DNA of 64,000 bases from Spirochaetota bacterium. Its GTDB lineage: Bacteria > Spirochaetota > Spirochaetia > Treponematales > Rectinemataceae. Positions within the stretch are counted from its first letter, which is position 1; every line of letters starts with the position of its first letter. Position numbers and translations under genes: made by a program. The DNA is taken from contig JAJUIB010000001.1 in assembly GCA_029265615.1 (NCBI GenBank), forward strand, positions 124,001-188,000. The letters run 5' to 3'. Below are positions 26,080-33,315 of this stretch, one piece after another. The notes under the pieces are model-generated. The model saw only the letters and a program-made list of their open reading frames with translations. It was not told where the DNA came from and searched no databases.

Positions 26080-26394
26080 ATGAAGTACGCAATTCCAACC
26101 GACGATGGAAAGACTGTCGGTTCGGTGTTCGGCAGGGCGATAAACTTCGCCCTCTACGATCACGAAGACGGTAGTTATGCAATTCTCGCAAACGAAGGAG
26201 CCAACTCCGAGCATGGCGCCGGAACGGGTGCTGCGGCCTTTCTTGCCGAAAGGGGCGTGGGAACGGTGATCGCACCCGAAATCGGCCCCAAGGCGGCCGC
26301 GGCGCTCGCGGCTGCAGGCATAGCCATCGTTAGTGTTCCCGCAGGCATTGAACTCGGCGAGGCGATGGCGAGAACAATTGCCCACACATCGTAA
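26080..26394 (+). CDS. NifX/NifB-type (dinitrogenase iron-molybdenum cofactor) domain protein
   Basis: 104 residues from ATG 26080, with AAAGGAG five bases upstream (GTG 26074 is less likely). A single pfam02579-type domain: MKYAIPTDDGKTVGSVFGRAINFALY at the N-terminus and GVGTVIAPEIGPKAAAAL in the middle. These ribonuclease H-like proteins carry labile metal clusters; in Desulfovibrio the orange protein of the ORP complex is of this kind. The usual His in HFG is replaced by a VFGRA variant, so cluster binding may differ from the second NifX domain at 34545-34904. No nif structural genes are in the window. Confidence 0.9.
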   Translation: MKYAIPTDDGKTVGSVFGRAINFALYDHEDGSYAILANEGANSEHGAGTGAAAFLAERGVGTVIAPEIGPKAAAALAAAGIAIVSVPAGIELGEAMARTIAHTS

Positions 26395-26425
26395 AAGTCT
26401 CCCGGTTTCCAGACTCATGGAAGTC

Positions 26426-26455
26426 TTGACTCCGCGGCCCATGCGCCGCTAGTCT
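26426..26455 (+). promoter_or_regulatory. Leaderless promoter of the DUF3842 gene
   Basis: TTGACT (26426-26431), an 18-bp spacer and TAGTCT (26450-26455), then exactly six bases to ATG 26462, which would be +1. No Shine-Dalgarno is present. Confidence 0.65.
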
Positions 26456-26461
26456 GACCCC

Positions 26462-26887
26462 ATGAAGCGGTGTGTCGTCGTCATCGACGGTATGGGCGGC
26501 GGTGTTGGGGCCCAGCTCATCGAACGGCTCAAGGCACAGGTGGGTGACCGTGTAGAGGTTTGGGCCCTCGGCACCAATTCGGGAGCGACCGACCGCATGC
26601 TCAAGGCGGGGGCCGATCGCGGCGCTTCGGGCGAAAACGCGATACGGGTGTCCGCCGCTCGCGGCGAACTCATTCTCGGCCCCATCGGTATCGTCCTTGC
26701 CAACGGGATGCTCGGTGAAATTACGCCGACAATGGCCGAAGCGGTGCTGGGCGCTCCCTGCGGCCGCATTCTCGTTCCGGTTCCTCAGGAGCATTTCACG
26801 CTCGCGGGCTTCGAACAGAAGCCGCTTGGCAAACTCATCGAGGACGCCTGCACCCTAGCCATGGAACGGCTTGGCATGGTAAAATGA
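26462..26887 (+). CDS. DUF3842 family protein
   Basis: 141 residues. VVIDGMGGGVGAQLIERL at the start, GTNSGATDRMLKAGAD and the ending EQKPLGKLIEDA match DUF3842, a family of small nucleotide-binding-like proteins of anaerobic bacteria with no proven function. The N-terminal glycine-rich strand-turn-helix looks like a Rossmann-type phosphate loop. It has its own promoter and an apparently leaderless start. It lies behind the ORP-like operon and so may share its physiological setting. Confidence 0.85.
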   Translation: MKRCVVVIDGMGGGVGAQLIERLKAQVGDRVEVWALGTNSGATDRMLKAGADRGASGENAIRVSAARGELILGPIGIVLANGMLGEITPTMAEAVLGAPCGRILVPVPQEHFTLAGFEQKPLGKLIEDACTLAMERLGMVK

Positions 26888-27114
26888 CGCTGACGTCAAA
26901 ATAGACATCGAGCCGCATGAAGCGGACTCGCCCGGCGAAGTTCGCCGACTAAACAAGCCTGGCACGCTGAGAACTTGCGTCGCTAGATCAAAGCATGCCT
27001 TGAACGCCTAGGGGGCACGCGACGTGTCCTTGCGCGCGACCGCGCGGCCGCGCCTTAGTTAGTCTTCGTGTGCGGCGCAGAGGATAATGCCGCACCGGTG
27101 AACCAGGAAACGCC
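26888..27114. other. Intergenic region with several GC-rich palindromes
   Basis: It holds TGACGTCA just after the DUF3842 stop, CGGCGAA-G-TTCGCCG (26933-26947), GGGCACG/CGTGTCC (about 27014-27030), GCGCGGCCGCGC (27042-27053) and TGCGGC/GCCGCA (27071-27094) near the ribosome site of the next gene. A TAGTCT at 27060-27065 might be a -10 box. I see no Zur-type box here and no coding potential. Confidence 0.5.
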
Positions 27115-27882
27115 ATGAAACGCAATCCAATTTTTCTCGCCCTGGCTGTATGCCTTGCAAGCCGTTCTCTTACCGCGGAACCGCTAGGTCGCGTCATCGC
27201 TTCCACCTCGTGGACGGCCGCCTACGCTCGCGCAGCAGGCGCAAGCGATGTGTTCACCATCGCCCCTCTCGAGCTCAAGCATCCGCCTGAGTACGAGCTT
27301 AAACCCTCTGATCTTGCGGCCGTGAACGGAGCGCGCTTTCTCGTCTATTCCGGATACGAGCGCTTTGCAAAGCGTCTTGCAGAAACCGCAGGCTCCGCGG
27401 GGCTCTCGGTGACGACCGTGTATACCGACAATATCCCTGCAACCTTCAAGGAGGAAGCGAAAAAACTCGCTCTTCTCTTTGGTACCCTGCCCGAGTACGA
27501 GGCGTGGGCTCGCTCCTTTGACGCAATGACAGAGGCTATGCGGAAAAAGGTGGCCGCAGCTTATCCCGACAAACGGGTTGTTGCGCACAAATTCCTCAAA
27601 ACCTACGCCGAGTGGCTCGGCTTTGAAGTGGTCGGCACCTTTGGTCCCGGTGAACCCTCCCCCGCCCATCTCCTCGAGCTTGCGTCGGCGAAGCCTGCGC
27701 TCATTATCGACAACTACCACAATGCATCGGGAGCCTCCATCGCCGCCGCCACCAAGGCCCCGGTCGTAACGCTCATCAATTTCCCTGGCAAAGACGGCAC
27801 GCGGAGCATTGAAGACGTTTTTGCACACAATGAGCGCGCCTTTCTCGAAGCGGCGCGGCAAAGGGACGCGGCGCACAAGTGA
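27115..27882 (+). CDS. Metal ABC transporter substrate-binding protein (TroA/ZnuA-like)
   Basis: 255 residues with AGGAAA ten bases before ATG. Signal peptide about 1-21. Metal ligands are likely His56 (KHPPEY), His158 (VVAHKF) and acidic groups around Glu179 and Asp209 (IIDNYHN). It lacks the His-rich loop of the ZnuA encoded at 32145, and it is shorter. It starts an operon with its ATPase, permease and a methyltransferase. Zinc, manganese or iron are all possible substrates; no Zur box is seen upstream, so control differs from the znu operon. Confidence 0.85.
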   Translation: MKRNPIFLALAVCLASRSLTAEPLGRVIASTSWTAAYARAAGASDVFTIAPLELKHPPEYELKPSDLAAVNGARFLVYSGYERFAKRLAETAGSAGLSVTTVYTDNIPATFKEEAKKLALLFGTLPEYEAWARSFDAMTEAMRKKVAAAYPDKRVVAHKFLKTYAEWLGFEVVGTFGPGEPSPAHLLELASAKPALIIDNYHNASGASIAAATKAPVVTLINFPGKDGTRSIEDVFAHNERAFLEAARQRDAAHK

Positions 27883-28559
27883 GCACCCTGCTCGAAACGC
27901 GCGAGCTTTCCCTCGCCTATGGGCCGCGCCTTGTGCTCAAAAACACCACGCTCGCGCTTAAGGGAGGGCGGGGACGCATTGTCGGGCTCCGTGGACCAAA
28001 TGGTGCGGGAAAATCGACCTTCCTCAAGGCCTGCCTCGGCCTTCATGCGGCGCAGGGCGGCGAGCTTGCGCTCCTCGGCGCACGTCCGGGCTCGCCTGGA
28101 TTCCGCGCCGTGCTTGCGGACATAGGCTATCTACCCCAGGCGCGGCCTGCCGGACAGCTCCGCATGACGGTCGCCGAGGTGGTGGAGCTCGGCCGCTACG
28201 GCCGGCTGAGGCAGCGGCGCAGATTGAACAAGGAGGACCGCCGCGCGGTCGACGCCGCCCTCGAGGCGGCGCAGGTGACGGGCCTCCGCAATCGCGCAAT
28301 CCAGGAGCTTTCGGGCGGCCAGTACCAGCGCGTTTCGCTCGCACGGGCGCTCGCCGGCGAGCCAAAACTGCTCCTCCTTGATGAACCGAGCTCCCATCTC
28401 GATCTTGCCTCGCGCACGACGGTGGTAGAGCTCATCACGTCGCTTGCGCGAACGCGCAAGGCCTCGATGCTCCTCGTATCCCATGACGAGGAGCTTCTTG
28501 CGCTTTGCGATTCGTTCATCGACTTTTTTGAGCATCGTGCGGAGCTGCGCGATGCGTGA
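27879..28559 (+). CDS. Metal ABC transporter ATPase
   Basis: 226 residues with a GTG start inside the preceding stop. Walker A GPNGAGKST (about 39-47), signature ELSGGQYQRVSLARAL and Walker B LLLLDEPSSHLDLAS. It is of the ZnuC/TroB type and overlaps the permease start by eight bases. The Arg-rich stretch GRYGRLRQRRRLNKEDRR sits in the helical subdomain. Confidence 0.93.
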   Translation: MSTLLETRELSLAYGPRLVLKNTTLALKGGRGRIVGLRGPNGAGKSTFLKACLGLHAAQGGELALLGARPGSPGFRAVLADIGYLPQARPAGQLRMTVAEVVELGRYGRLRQRRRLNKEDRRAVDAALEAAQVTGLRNRAIQELSGGQYQRVSLARALAGEPKLLLLDEPSSHLDLASRTTVVELITSLARTRKASMLLVSHDEELLALCDSFIDFFEHRAELRDA

Positions 28560-29379
28560 GCTGTTCGCCTTACCCCCCTTTCGCCGCGCGCTCATCGCCC
28601 TCGCGGCGACCGGTGTCTCATTCCCCGCACTCGGAACCTACATCCTTGCACTGGAGCTTGTATCCGCGCGCTTTGCGGTGATGCATGCCGCCCTTCTCGG
28701 CGCGGCCCTCGGGCTGCTCGCCGGTATTCCCGCCCTGCCGGCCGCCATCGCCGCCTCACTCGTTGCGGGAGCGGGCGTAGCTCGCCTTTCGGAGAAGAGT
28801 TCGACCTCGGCGGGTGGCGCCCTTGGCCTTGTGATGACGCTCTCGCTCGGACTTTCGTTCATCGTGTTCTACAAGGCAGAAATCAACGCGATCGAGGCCT
28901 TCGACCTCTTTTGGGGCTCGGTGCTCGCGCTGTCCCAGCTCGAACTCGTTCTCACCGTCACCGGCGCGGTCACGGTGCTTGCGCTTTCATGGTTGTTCAT
29001 CCGCGAAATCGGCGCCGTCCTCTATGATCGCGAACTTGCACGAACCTTCGGCATACCCGCGCGCACGGTCTATTACGGCATCGTCATGGCGGTCTGCCTT
29101 GGCATCGCCCTTGCGATGCGGGTGACGGGCGCCCTTATGGTCGACGCAGTGACGATCCTTCCCGCCCTTGCCGCGAGATCGCTGAAAAAAGGCCTCAAGG
29201 GCAGCCTTCTCTGGGGTGCGTTTTTCGGCCTTGCCATGAATTTCGGGGGCTTTACCCTCGCGCTCGTACTTGATCTTCCCGCGAGTCCCGCCATCATCGT
29301 ACTCGGCGCAGTTATTGTCGCCGCGGCGCGGATTGTTGAAACGCGCCGTAGCCGGGGCGCCGTGAGAAAGGAGCCTTGA
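28552..29379 (+). CDS. Metal ABC transporter permease
   Basis: 275 residues from ATG 28552; the frame extends upstream but only through the ATPase gene. About eight helices of the ABC-3 (ZnuB/TroC) family, with the conserved segment AVLYDRELARTFGIPARTVYYGIVM and the metal-path region ALAMRVTGALMVDAVTILPALAA. It works with the two preceding proteins. Its stop is three bases before the methyltransferase ATG. Confidence 0.92.
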   Translation: MRELFALPPFRRALIALAATGVSFPALGTYILALELVSARFAVMHAALLGAALGLLAGIPALPAAIAASLVAGAGVARLSEKSSTSAGGALGLVMTLSLGLSFIVFYKAEINAIEAFDLFWGSVLALSQLELVLTVTGAVTVLALSWLFIREIGAVLYDRELARTFGIPARTVYYGIVMAVCLGIALAMRVTGALMVDAVTILPALAARSLKKGLKGSLLWGAFFGLAMNFGGFTLALVLDLPASPAIIVLGAVIVAAARIVETRRSRGAVRKEP

Positions 29380-29382
29380 GGC

Positions 29383-30099
29383 ATGCTGAACGCCGAAGCG
29401 GTATCCTCTTCATCAATGAGCGGAACGTGTGCGTCGCGCGATATTTCGCGAGAACTCTCGCGCGACGCTCAGGTGTTTTTTGATCGTCTTGCAGAAACGT
29501 GGGATCACATAGCACATCATCCGCGCGAGCGTGTCGAACGCGTCCTCGGAACCCTTGGAACACTTCAGGGCAAGATGGTCGTTGACGTCGGAACCGGGAC
29601 GGGGGTGCTCATCCCCTACCTCGCTTCGCGTGTCGGCCCCGAAGGTTCGATCCTTGCGCTCGACCTTTCGCCGCGCATGATCGAGGTTGCCCGGGCGAAA
29701 CATCGTGCGGATAATCTCTCGTTTGAAGTGGCGGATTTTCTTGATTGGCAGGCCACGCGCCCTGCTGATGTCATCATCGCCTATTCCTGCTTTCCTCACT
29801 TTGACGAGCCGGGCGCCTTTTGGGATTCCGCTGCGAGGAACCTCGTCGATGGAGGTCTTGCTCTTGTGGCGCACATCGAAGGCCGCATACGCATCAACGC
29901 GATGCATGGGACGCGCGCCCCCGGCGTTTCGCATCCTCTTCCGCCCGCGAGGGAGCTTGCGGCAATGGCGGAACGGCGGGGCTTCGAAACGCTCAGCCTT
30001 GCCGACGAAGAGGACGCCTATCTAGTTCTCGCGCGGCTCGACCGCGGCGCCTTTCACAGATCCTACTTTCTGCAATCGCCACAGAGTCCCGAAAAATAG
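29383..30099 (+). CDS. Class I SAM-dependent methyltransferase linked to a metal importer
   Basis: 238 residues. Motif I is VVDVGTGTGVL (about 67-77), with an acidic end of strand 2 (ALDLSPRM) and motif post-I FEVADFLD. It belongs to the UbiE/Methyltransf_25-like group. Four genes in tight succession place it in the metal uptake operon, an association that suggests a job on a metal-binding small molecule or in metal stress, but the substrate is unknown. Its last 37 bases overlap the end of the convergent zur gene. An in-frame ATG at 29416 is a possible alternative start. Confidence 0.85.
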   Translation: MLNAEAVSSSSMSGTCASRDISRELSRDAQVFFDRLAETWDHIAHHPRERVERVLGTLGTLQGKMVVDVGTGTGVLIPYLASRVGPEGSILALDLSPRMIEVARAKHRADNLSFEVADFLDWQATRPADVIIAYSCFPHFDEPGAFWDSAARNLVDGGLALVAHIEGRIRINAMHGTRAPGVSHPLPPARELAAMAERRGFETLSLADEEDAYLVLARLDRGAFHRSYFLQSPQSPEK

Positions 30100-30437
30100 A
30101 GCGTGTGCTCCGTGACGCGAACGTCGAATTCGCGCTCAAGTTGGTCGCAGAGTCTCCCTAACCTGCAAACACCGAGATCGATAAAGCGGTGGCAGGACTC
30201 GCAATGGAACCAGTGGTGGTGCCGCTCGCCTGCGGCGATATAGTAGCGCTCCGTTCCGTCCCGTGCGCAGTGAAGGACGAAGGACTCTGCGCTTCCCGTC
30301 TCCTCGAGATAGGAAAGGGCGCGATACACTGTCGCCTGGTCGCAGATATCGCCGATGCGCGCAATGACGCCAGCGGCGGAAAGCGGTTCTTCCGCACTGC
30401 GAAGTGCATCAAGAACGGCCTTTCGTGCGCGTGTCAC
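30063..30437 (-). CDS. zur: Fur family regulator, Zur-like
   Basis: 124 residues from GTG 30437 with AAGGAGGGG directly upstream; it overlaps the znuB stop (GTGA). The winged helix (about 8-60) includes DQATVYRALSYLEE, and the dimer/metal domain has HHHWFHCESC (73-82) and a C-terminal CGDC (119-122). The two CxxC pairs hold the structural zinc of Fur/Zur proteins. It is the last gene of the znuACB operon, which makes zinc the obvious ligand, and it likely binds the two boxes at 33091-33153. It is rather short for the family because the N-terminal arm is trimmed. Confidence 0.92.
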   Translation of the reverse strand: MTRARKAVLDALRSAEEPLSAAGVIARIGDICDQATVYRALSYLEETGSAESFVLHCARDGTERYYIAAGERHHHWFHCESCHRFIDLGVCRLGRLCDQLEREFDVRVTEHTLYFSGLCGDCRK

Positions 30438-31372
30438 GCCCCCTCCTTGGGCCCAGAAAGAGAAGCTCCCGAAACGCAATCCTGAAGTCCTGTCTTCGCA
30501 TGGGCTGTTTTTCGTACGCGCCGCATGCGCAGTGCGCCTGCGGCAAGCCCCGCCCCACTTGCGCCAAGGAAGACGAGGCCGGAAATGACCACGACCGTGG
30601 CACCCGCAGGCAGATCGAGCGCCCAACTTGCGCCGAGGCCGAGAAGCGAAAATATGACCGAATACAGACTCGCAAGGAGCATCATCCCGGCAAGGCTTTT
30701 CGCCGAGCGACTCGCCGTGCCGGCTGGCAGGGTGAGCATCGCAATCACCATGACGATGCCGACGAATGTCTGAAGAAGCACCACGGCGACTGCGACCACC
30801 GCAAGGAGAACAAGGAACACCAGATCGGTCTTAACCCCGCGGGTGCGCGCGAAATCCTCGTCAAATGCCGAGGCCTCAATCTGCGGCAGGAAGGCCCAAG
30901 CGAGCACAATGACGAGTGCGTCGAGCGCGGCGAGAAGGATGAGGTCACGACCGGAAACAAGAAGTATGTTGCCAAAAAGATAGCTCATGGGATCGGCATA
31001 GCCCGGTGTCTTTGCGATAAGAAGGACGCCGAGGCTCATGCCAATAGCCCAAATCGCATTGATGACCGTGTCCTCGCGCTGTTTGGCCTTGAGCGACACA
31101 AGGGCGATGAGGAGCGCCGCAAGCACCGCAAAGACGAGTGCGCCGACGATGGGAGGAAGATCGGGCAGAATGCCGCGCGAGGCGAGGAAGATCGAAAGGC
31201 CCACACCGCCTAAAACAGCGTGGGAGATGGCGCCCGCAAGGCCCGCCACGCGTTTCACCGTGACGACTGCGCCCAGCACCCCGAAAAGCAACGAGGACAG
31301 AAGACTTGCGAGCACCGCATTTCGCACAAAGGGCATAGCAGGATCGAAAAGCGCCGTGAAAAAGCCGCTCAT
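30434..31372 (-). CDS. znuB: Zinc ABC transporter permease
   Basis: 312 residues with GGAGG before ATG 31372; it overlaps znuC (ATGA). About eight to nine helices of the ABC-3 family, KRVAGLAGAISHAVLGGVGL near the N-terminus and FVGIVMVIAMLTLPAGTASRSAKSL in the second half. The C-terminal 40 residues are hydrophilic and Arg-rich. It forms the zinc channel with ZnuC on the cytoplasmic side. The stop is shared with the zur start. Confidence 0.94.
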   Translation of the reverse strand: MSGFFTALFDPAMPFVRNAVLASLLSSLLFGVLGAVVTVKRVAGLAGAISHAVLGGVGLSIFLASRGILPDLPPIVGALVFAVLAALLIALVSLKAKQREDTVINAIWAIGMSLGVLLIAKTPGYADPMSYLFGNILLVSGRDLILLAALDALVIVLAWAFLPQIEASAFDEDFARTRGVKTDLVFLVLLAVVAVAVVLLQTFVGIVMVIAMLTLPAGTASRSAKSLAGMMLLASLYSVIFSLLGLGASWALDLPAGATVVVISGLVFLGASGAGLAAGALRMRRVRKTAHAKTGLQDCVSGASLSGPKEGA

Positions 31373-32148
31373 CGCCGTTCCTCCCCCTCGAAGCAGGCGT
31401 CCTCGCCCAAGTCGGTCTCATGGAGAACCCGGAGCACAGGGCCTGCGCCGCGCTCGCGAAGCCCCTCCTCCGCGACTGGCTCCACGGGATGCCTCACCAC
31501 CTCGCCGCGTCGGCCCCCGCGTTCGCGGATGCAGAGCGCCGCATCGGTGAGGCTCGAAACAAAGCTCGTGTCATGCGTGACGATGAGGATTGTCGTCCGC
31601 CCCTTAAGCGCGCCGAGGCTCCGAAAAAGAAGTTCCTCGCTCTCGGTGTCCATGTTTGAGGTTGGCTCGTCAAGGATGAGGAGCCGCGGAGAAGAGGCAA
31701 GGGCGCGCGCGACAAGAACACGGCGGCGCTGGCCGCCTGAAAGCGCCGCATAGGAGCGGTCGGCAAGCGCGGCGACACCCGCCTCATCCATTGCACGCCG
31801 TGCCGCTTCTTTGTCGTCGCGGCAATACCGGCCGCTTGCGCCGGGGAGCCGCCCCATAAGGACCACGCGTTCAACGGACACGGGAAAGGCGGGGTCATAG
31901 ACCACGGCCTGAGGCACATAGCCCACATCTCCCCGCGCCGCCTCGGGGCTTTGCCCAAACACGCTCACCCGGCCGTGCGCAGGGCGCGCAAGGCCGAGGA
32001 TGAGCTTAAGAATGGTGGTCTTGCCCGCTCCGTTGGGACCGAGAAGTGCGGCGAACTCGCCCTCATGGATATGAAAACTTGTGTGATCAAGCACCTCGAT
32101 GCCGCCGTAGGAAAACGACACCGCATCGAATCGGACCGCGACATTCAT
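31369..32148 (-). CDS. znuC: Zinc ABC transporter ATPase
   Basis: 259 residues. Walker A GPNGAGKTT (about 37-45), signature ALSGGQRRRVLVARAL and Walker B LLILDEPTSNMDTES. A C-terminal tail of about 50 residues rich in Arg and Glu goes beyond the ATPase core. ATG 32148 overlaps the znuA stop (ATGA). Confidence 0.94.
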   Translation of the reverse strand: MNVAVRFDAVSFSYGGIEVLDHTSFHIHEGEFAALLGPNGAGKTTILKLILGLARPAHGRVSVFGQSPEAARGDVGYVPQAVVYDPAFPVSVERVVLMGRLPGASGRYCRDDKEAARRAMDEAGVAALADRSYAALSGGQRRRVLVARALASSPRLLILDEPTSNMDTESEELLFRSLGALKGRTTILIVTHDTSFVSSLTDAALCIRERGGRRGEVVRHPVEPVAEEGLRERGAGPVLRVLHETDLGEDACFEGEERR

Positions 32149-33056
32149 CGGATGCCCTTTTTGAGCGCCTCGCCCATCCGCTCCAGGTTGGCAAGCCAGT
32201 CGCCTGAAAGATCGTCGAGCGGCAACACCACTCCACCGAGGGAACGGGCAAGCGTGGTGGCAGCCGCGGTGGGGAATTGCGCTTGGACAAAAATCACCGA
32301 AACGCCCTCAGCCTTCGCCCGTGCGACAAGGGCGGCGAGAGTCCTTTGCGTCGGCTCTTTGCCGCCTGTTTCCACCGACACCTGGCGAATGCCGAATTCA
32401 TCAAGAAAATACCCAAAAGCCGGGTGATAGACAAACACCGGCCGCCCTTTAAGTGGCGCAAGTTCGCGCGAAAGGCGTGCGAAAACTGCGTTCACCTCGC
32501 GTTCGAGCGCAGTGTAATTCGCGGTATAAACCGCCCTTCCTGCAGGGTCGAGCATCACAAAGGCATCGCGCATGCGCGCGGCCATCGCAAGCGCCTCATC
32601 GCGGCCAAGCCAAACATGCGGATCGAGGCCCCCCCCCTCGACATGCCCGCCAGAGGGCGCTTCATCGTCCGAATGTCCTTCATCATCGTGATCGTGCGCT
32701 TCAAGCGGCCTGCGCGCTATGCCCTCGGTCACATCGATGAGCTTGAGCCGCGGATACGCCGCGGCGACTTTGTGCATAAGCGCCTTTTCAAACTCGATGC
32801 CGATCGTAAACCACGCGGCAGAGATACTAAGATCGGCAATCTGACGCGGACTTGGCTCGTAGGCGTGTGGGTTTTGTCCTGGCCCGACAAGGGTGAGGAC
32901 GGAAAAACGACCGCCTGCTATCCGTTCAGCAAGATAGGCGGTGGGGGGAATACTCACCGCCACCTGTGGACGCGGAGCTGCGGCGCAAAGCCCGCCGGGG
33001 GAAAAAAGCGCAAAAAGGGCGACTGTGGTCAGCGTGTAAAGTCCGCGATGCCGCAT
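32145..33056 (-). CDS. znuA: Zinc ABC transporter substrate-binding protein with His-rich loop
   Basis: 303 residues from ATG 33056, chosen because AAGGAG lies seven bases upstream and a signal peptide follows (cleavage near Ala25-27); a longer frame to 33158 would run through the Zur-controlled promoter. Zinc ligands expected at His64 (NPHAYEP), His147 (DPHVWL) and His211 (YHPAFGYF). Between the first two is a His/Asp-rich loop (about 121-138), typical of ZnuA and used to collect zinc. First gene of znuACB-zur. Confidence 0.94.
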   Translation of the reverse strand: MRHRGLYTLTTVALFALFSPGGLCAAAPRPQVAVSIPPTAYLAERIAGGRFSVLTLVGPGQNPHAYEPSPRQIADLSISAAWFTIGIEFEKALMHKVAAAYPRLKLIDVTEGIARRPLEAHDHDDEGHSDDEAPSGGHVEGGGLDPHVWLGRDEALAMAARMRDAFVMLDPAGRAVYTANYTALEREVNAVFARLSRELAPLKGRPVFVYHPAFGYFLDEFGIRQVSVETGGKEPTQRTLAALVARAKAEGVSVIFVQAQFPTAAATTLARSLGGVVLPLDDLSGDWLANLERMGEALKKGIR

Positions 33057-33090
33057 GATATTCTCCTTGAACTGTCCCAAGGGGCACAGG

Positions 33091-33107
33091 TTGCAAATGA
33101 TTTGCAA
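33091..33107. promoter_or_regulatory. Zur-type box 1, TTGCAAATGATTTGCAA
   Basis: A perfect 8-1-8 inverted repeat, the 7-1-7 geometry of Fur-family sites. It covers the predicted znuA transcription start (about 33107). Confidence 0.8.
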
Positions 33108-33113
33108 AAATGA

Positions 33114-33142
33114 AATATACGTCACACACCGCCGTTTTGCAA
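33114..33142 (-). promoter_or_regulatory. znuA promoter
   Basis: Minus strand TTGCAA (33137-33142), a 17-bp spacer and TATATT (33114-33119). The -35 box lies inside Zur-type box 2 and the start point inside box 1. Confidence 0.8.
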
Positions 33143-33153
33143 GTGATTCGCAG
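33137..33153. promoter_or_regulatory. Zur-type box 2, TTGCAAGTGATTCGCAG
   Basis: Differs from box 1 at three positions and shares TTGCAA-TGATT-GCA. It overlaps the -35 hexamer. The two boxes start 46 bp apart, close to an even number of helical turns (about 4.4). Confidence 0.72.
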
Positions 33154-33218
33154 AACAAGAGTGGTGCGCAGAACTCCTCAGCTTAGGATCTGGCGGAGGC
33201 CCCTCAAGGAGCGCCCCG

Positions 33219-33247
33219 TTGACTATCGGGCATATGCCTGTTATCTT
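33219..33247 (+). promoter_or_regulatory. Promoter of ORP-like operon 2 with embedded palindrome
   Basis: TTGACT (33219-33224), a 17-bp spacer and TATCTT (33242-33247). The spacer contains GGCATATGCC (33229-33238), sharing the GCATATGC core with the palindrome at 23841-23866. Binding there would exclude RNA polymerase. Confidence 0.65.
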
Positions 33248-33315
33248 CTTCTTCAAGTCCATGCAGAGTCGAGCTTATGGTGAGCTTTGGCGCACCTAAG
33301 CTTTGGGAGGAACAC

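Noticed and set aside
26080-26394. Nitrogen fixation locus suggested by the NifX-type proteins
   Set aside because: No nifHDK, nifB or nifEN genes are present; the domains are shared with ORP/Mrp systems of non-fixing anaerobes.
27030-27060. Promoter TTGCGC with TTAGTT upstream of the metal-binding protein gene
   Set aside because: The spacing is 19 bp and the hexamers are weak, and the whole stretch is GC-rich palindromic DNA, so I do not list it.
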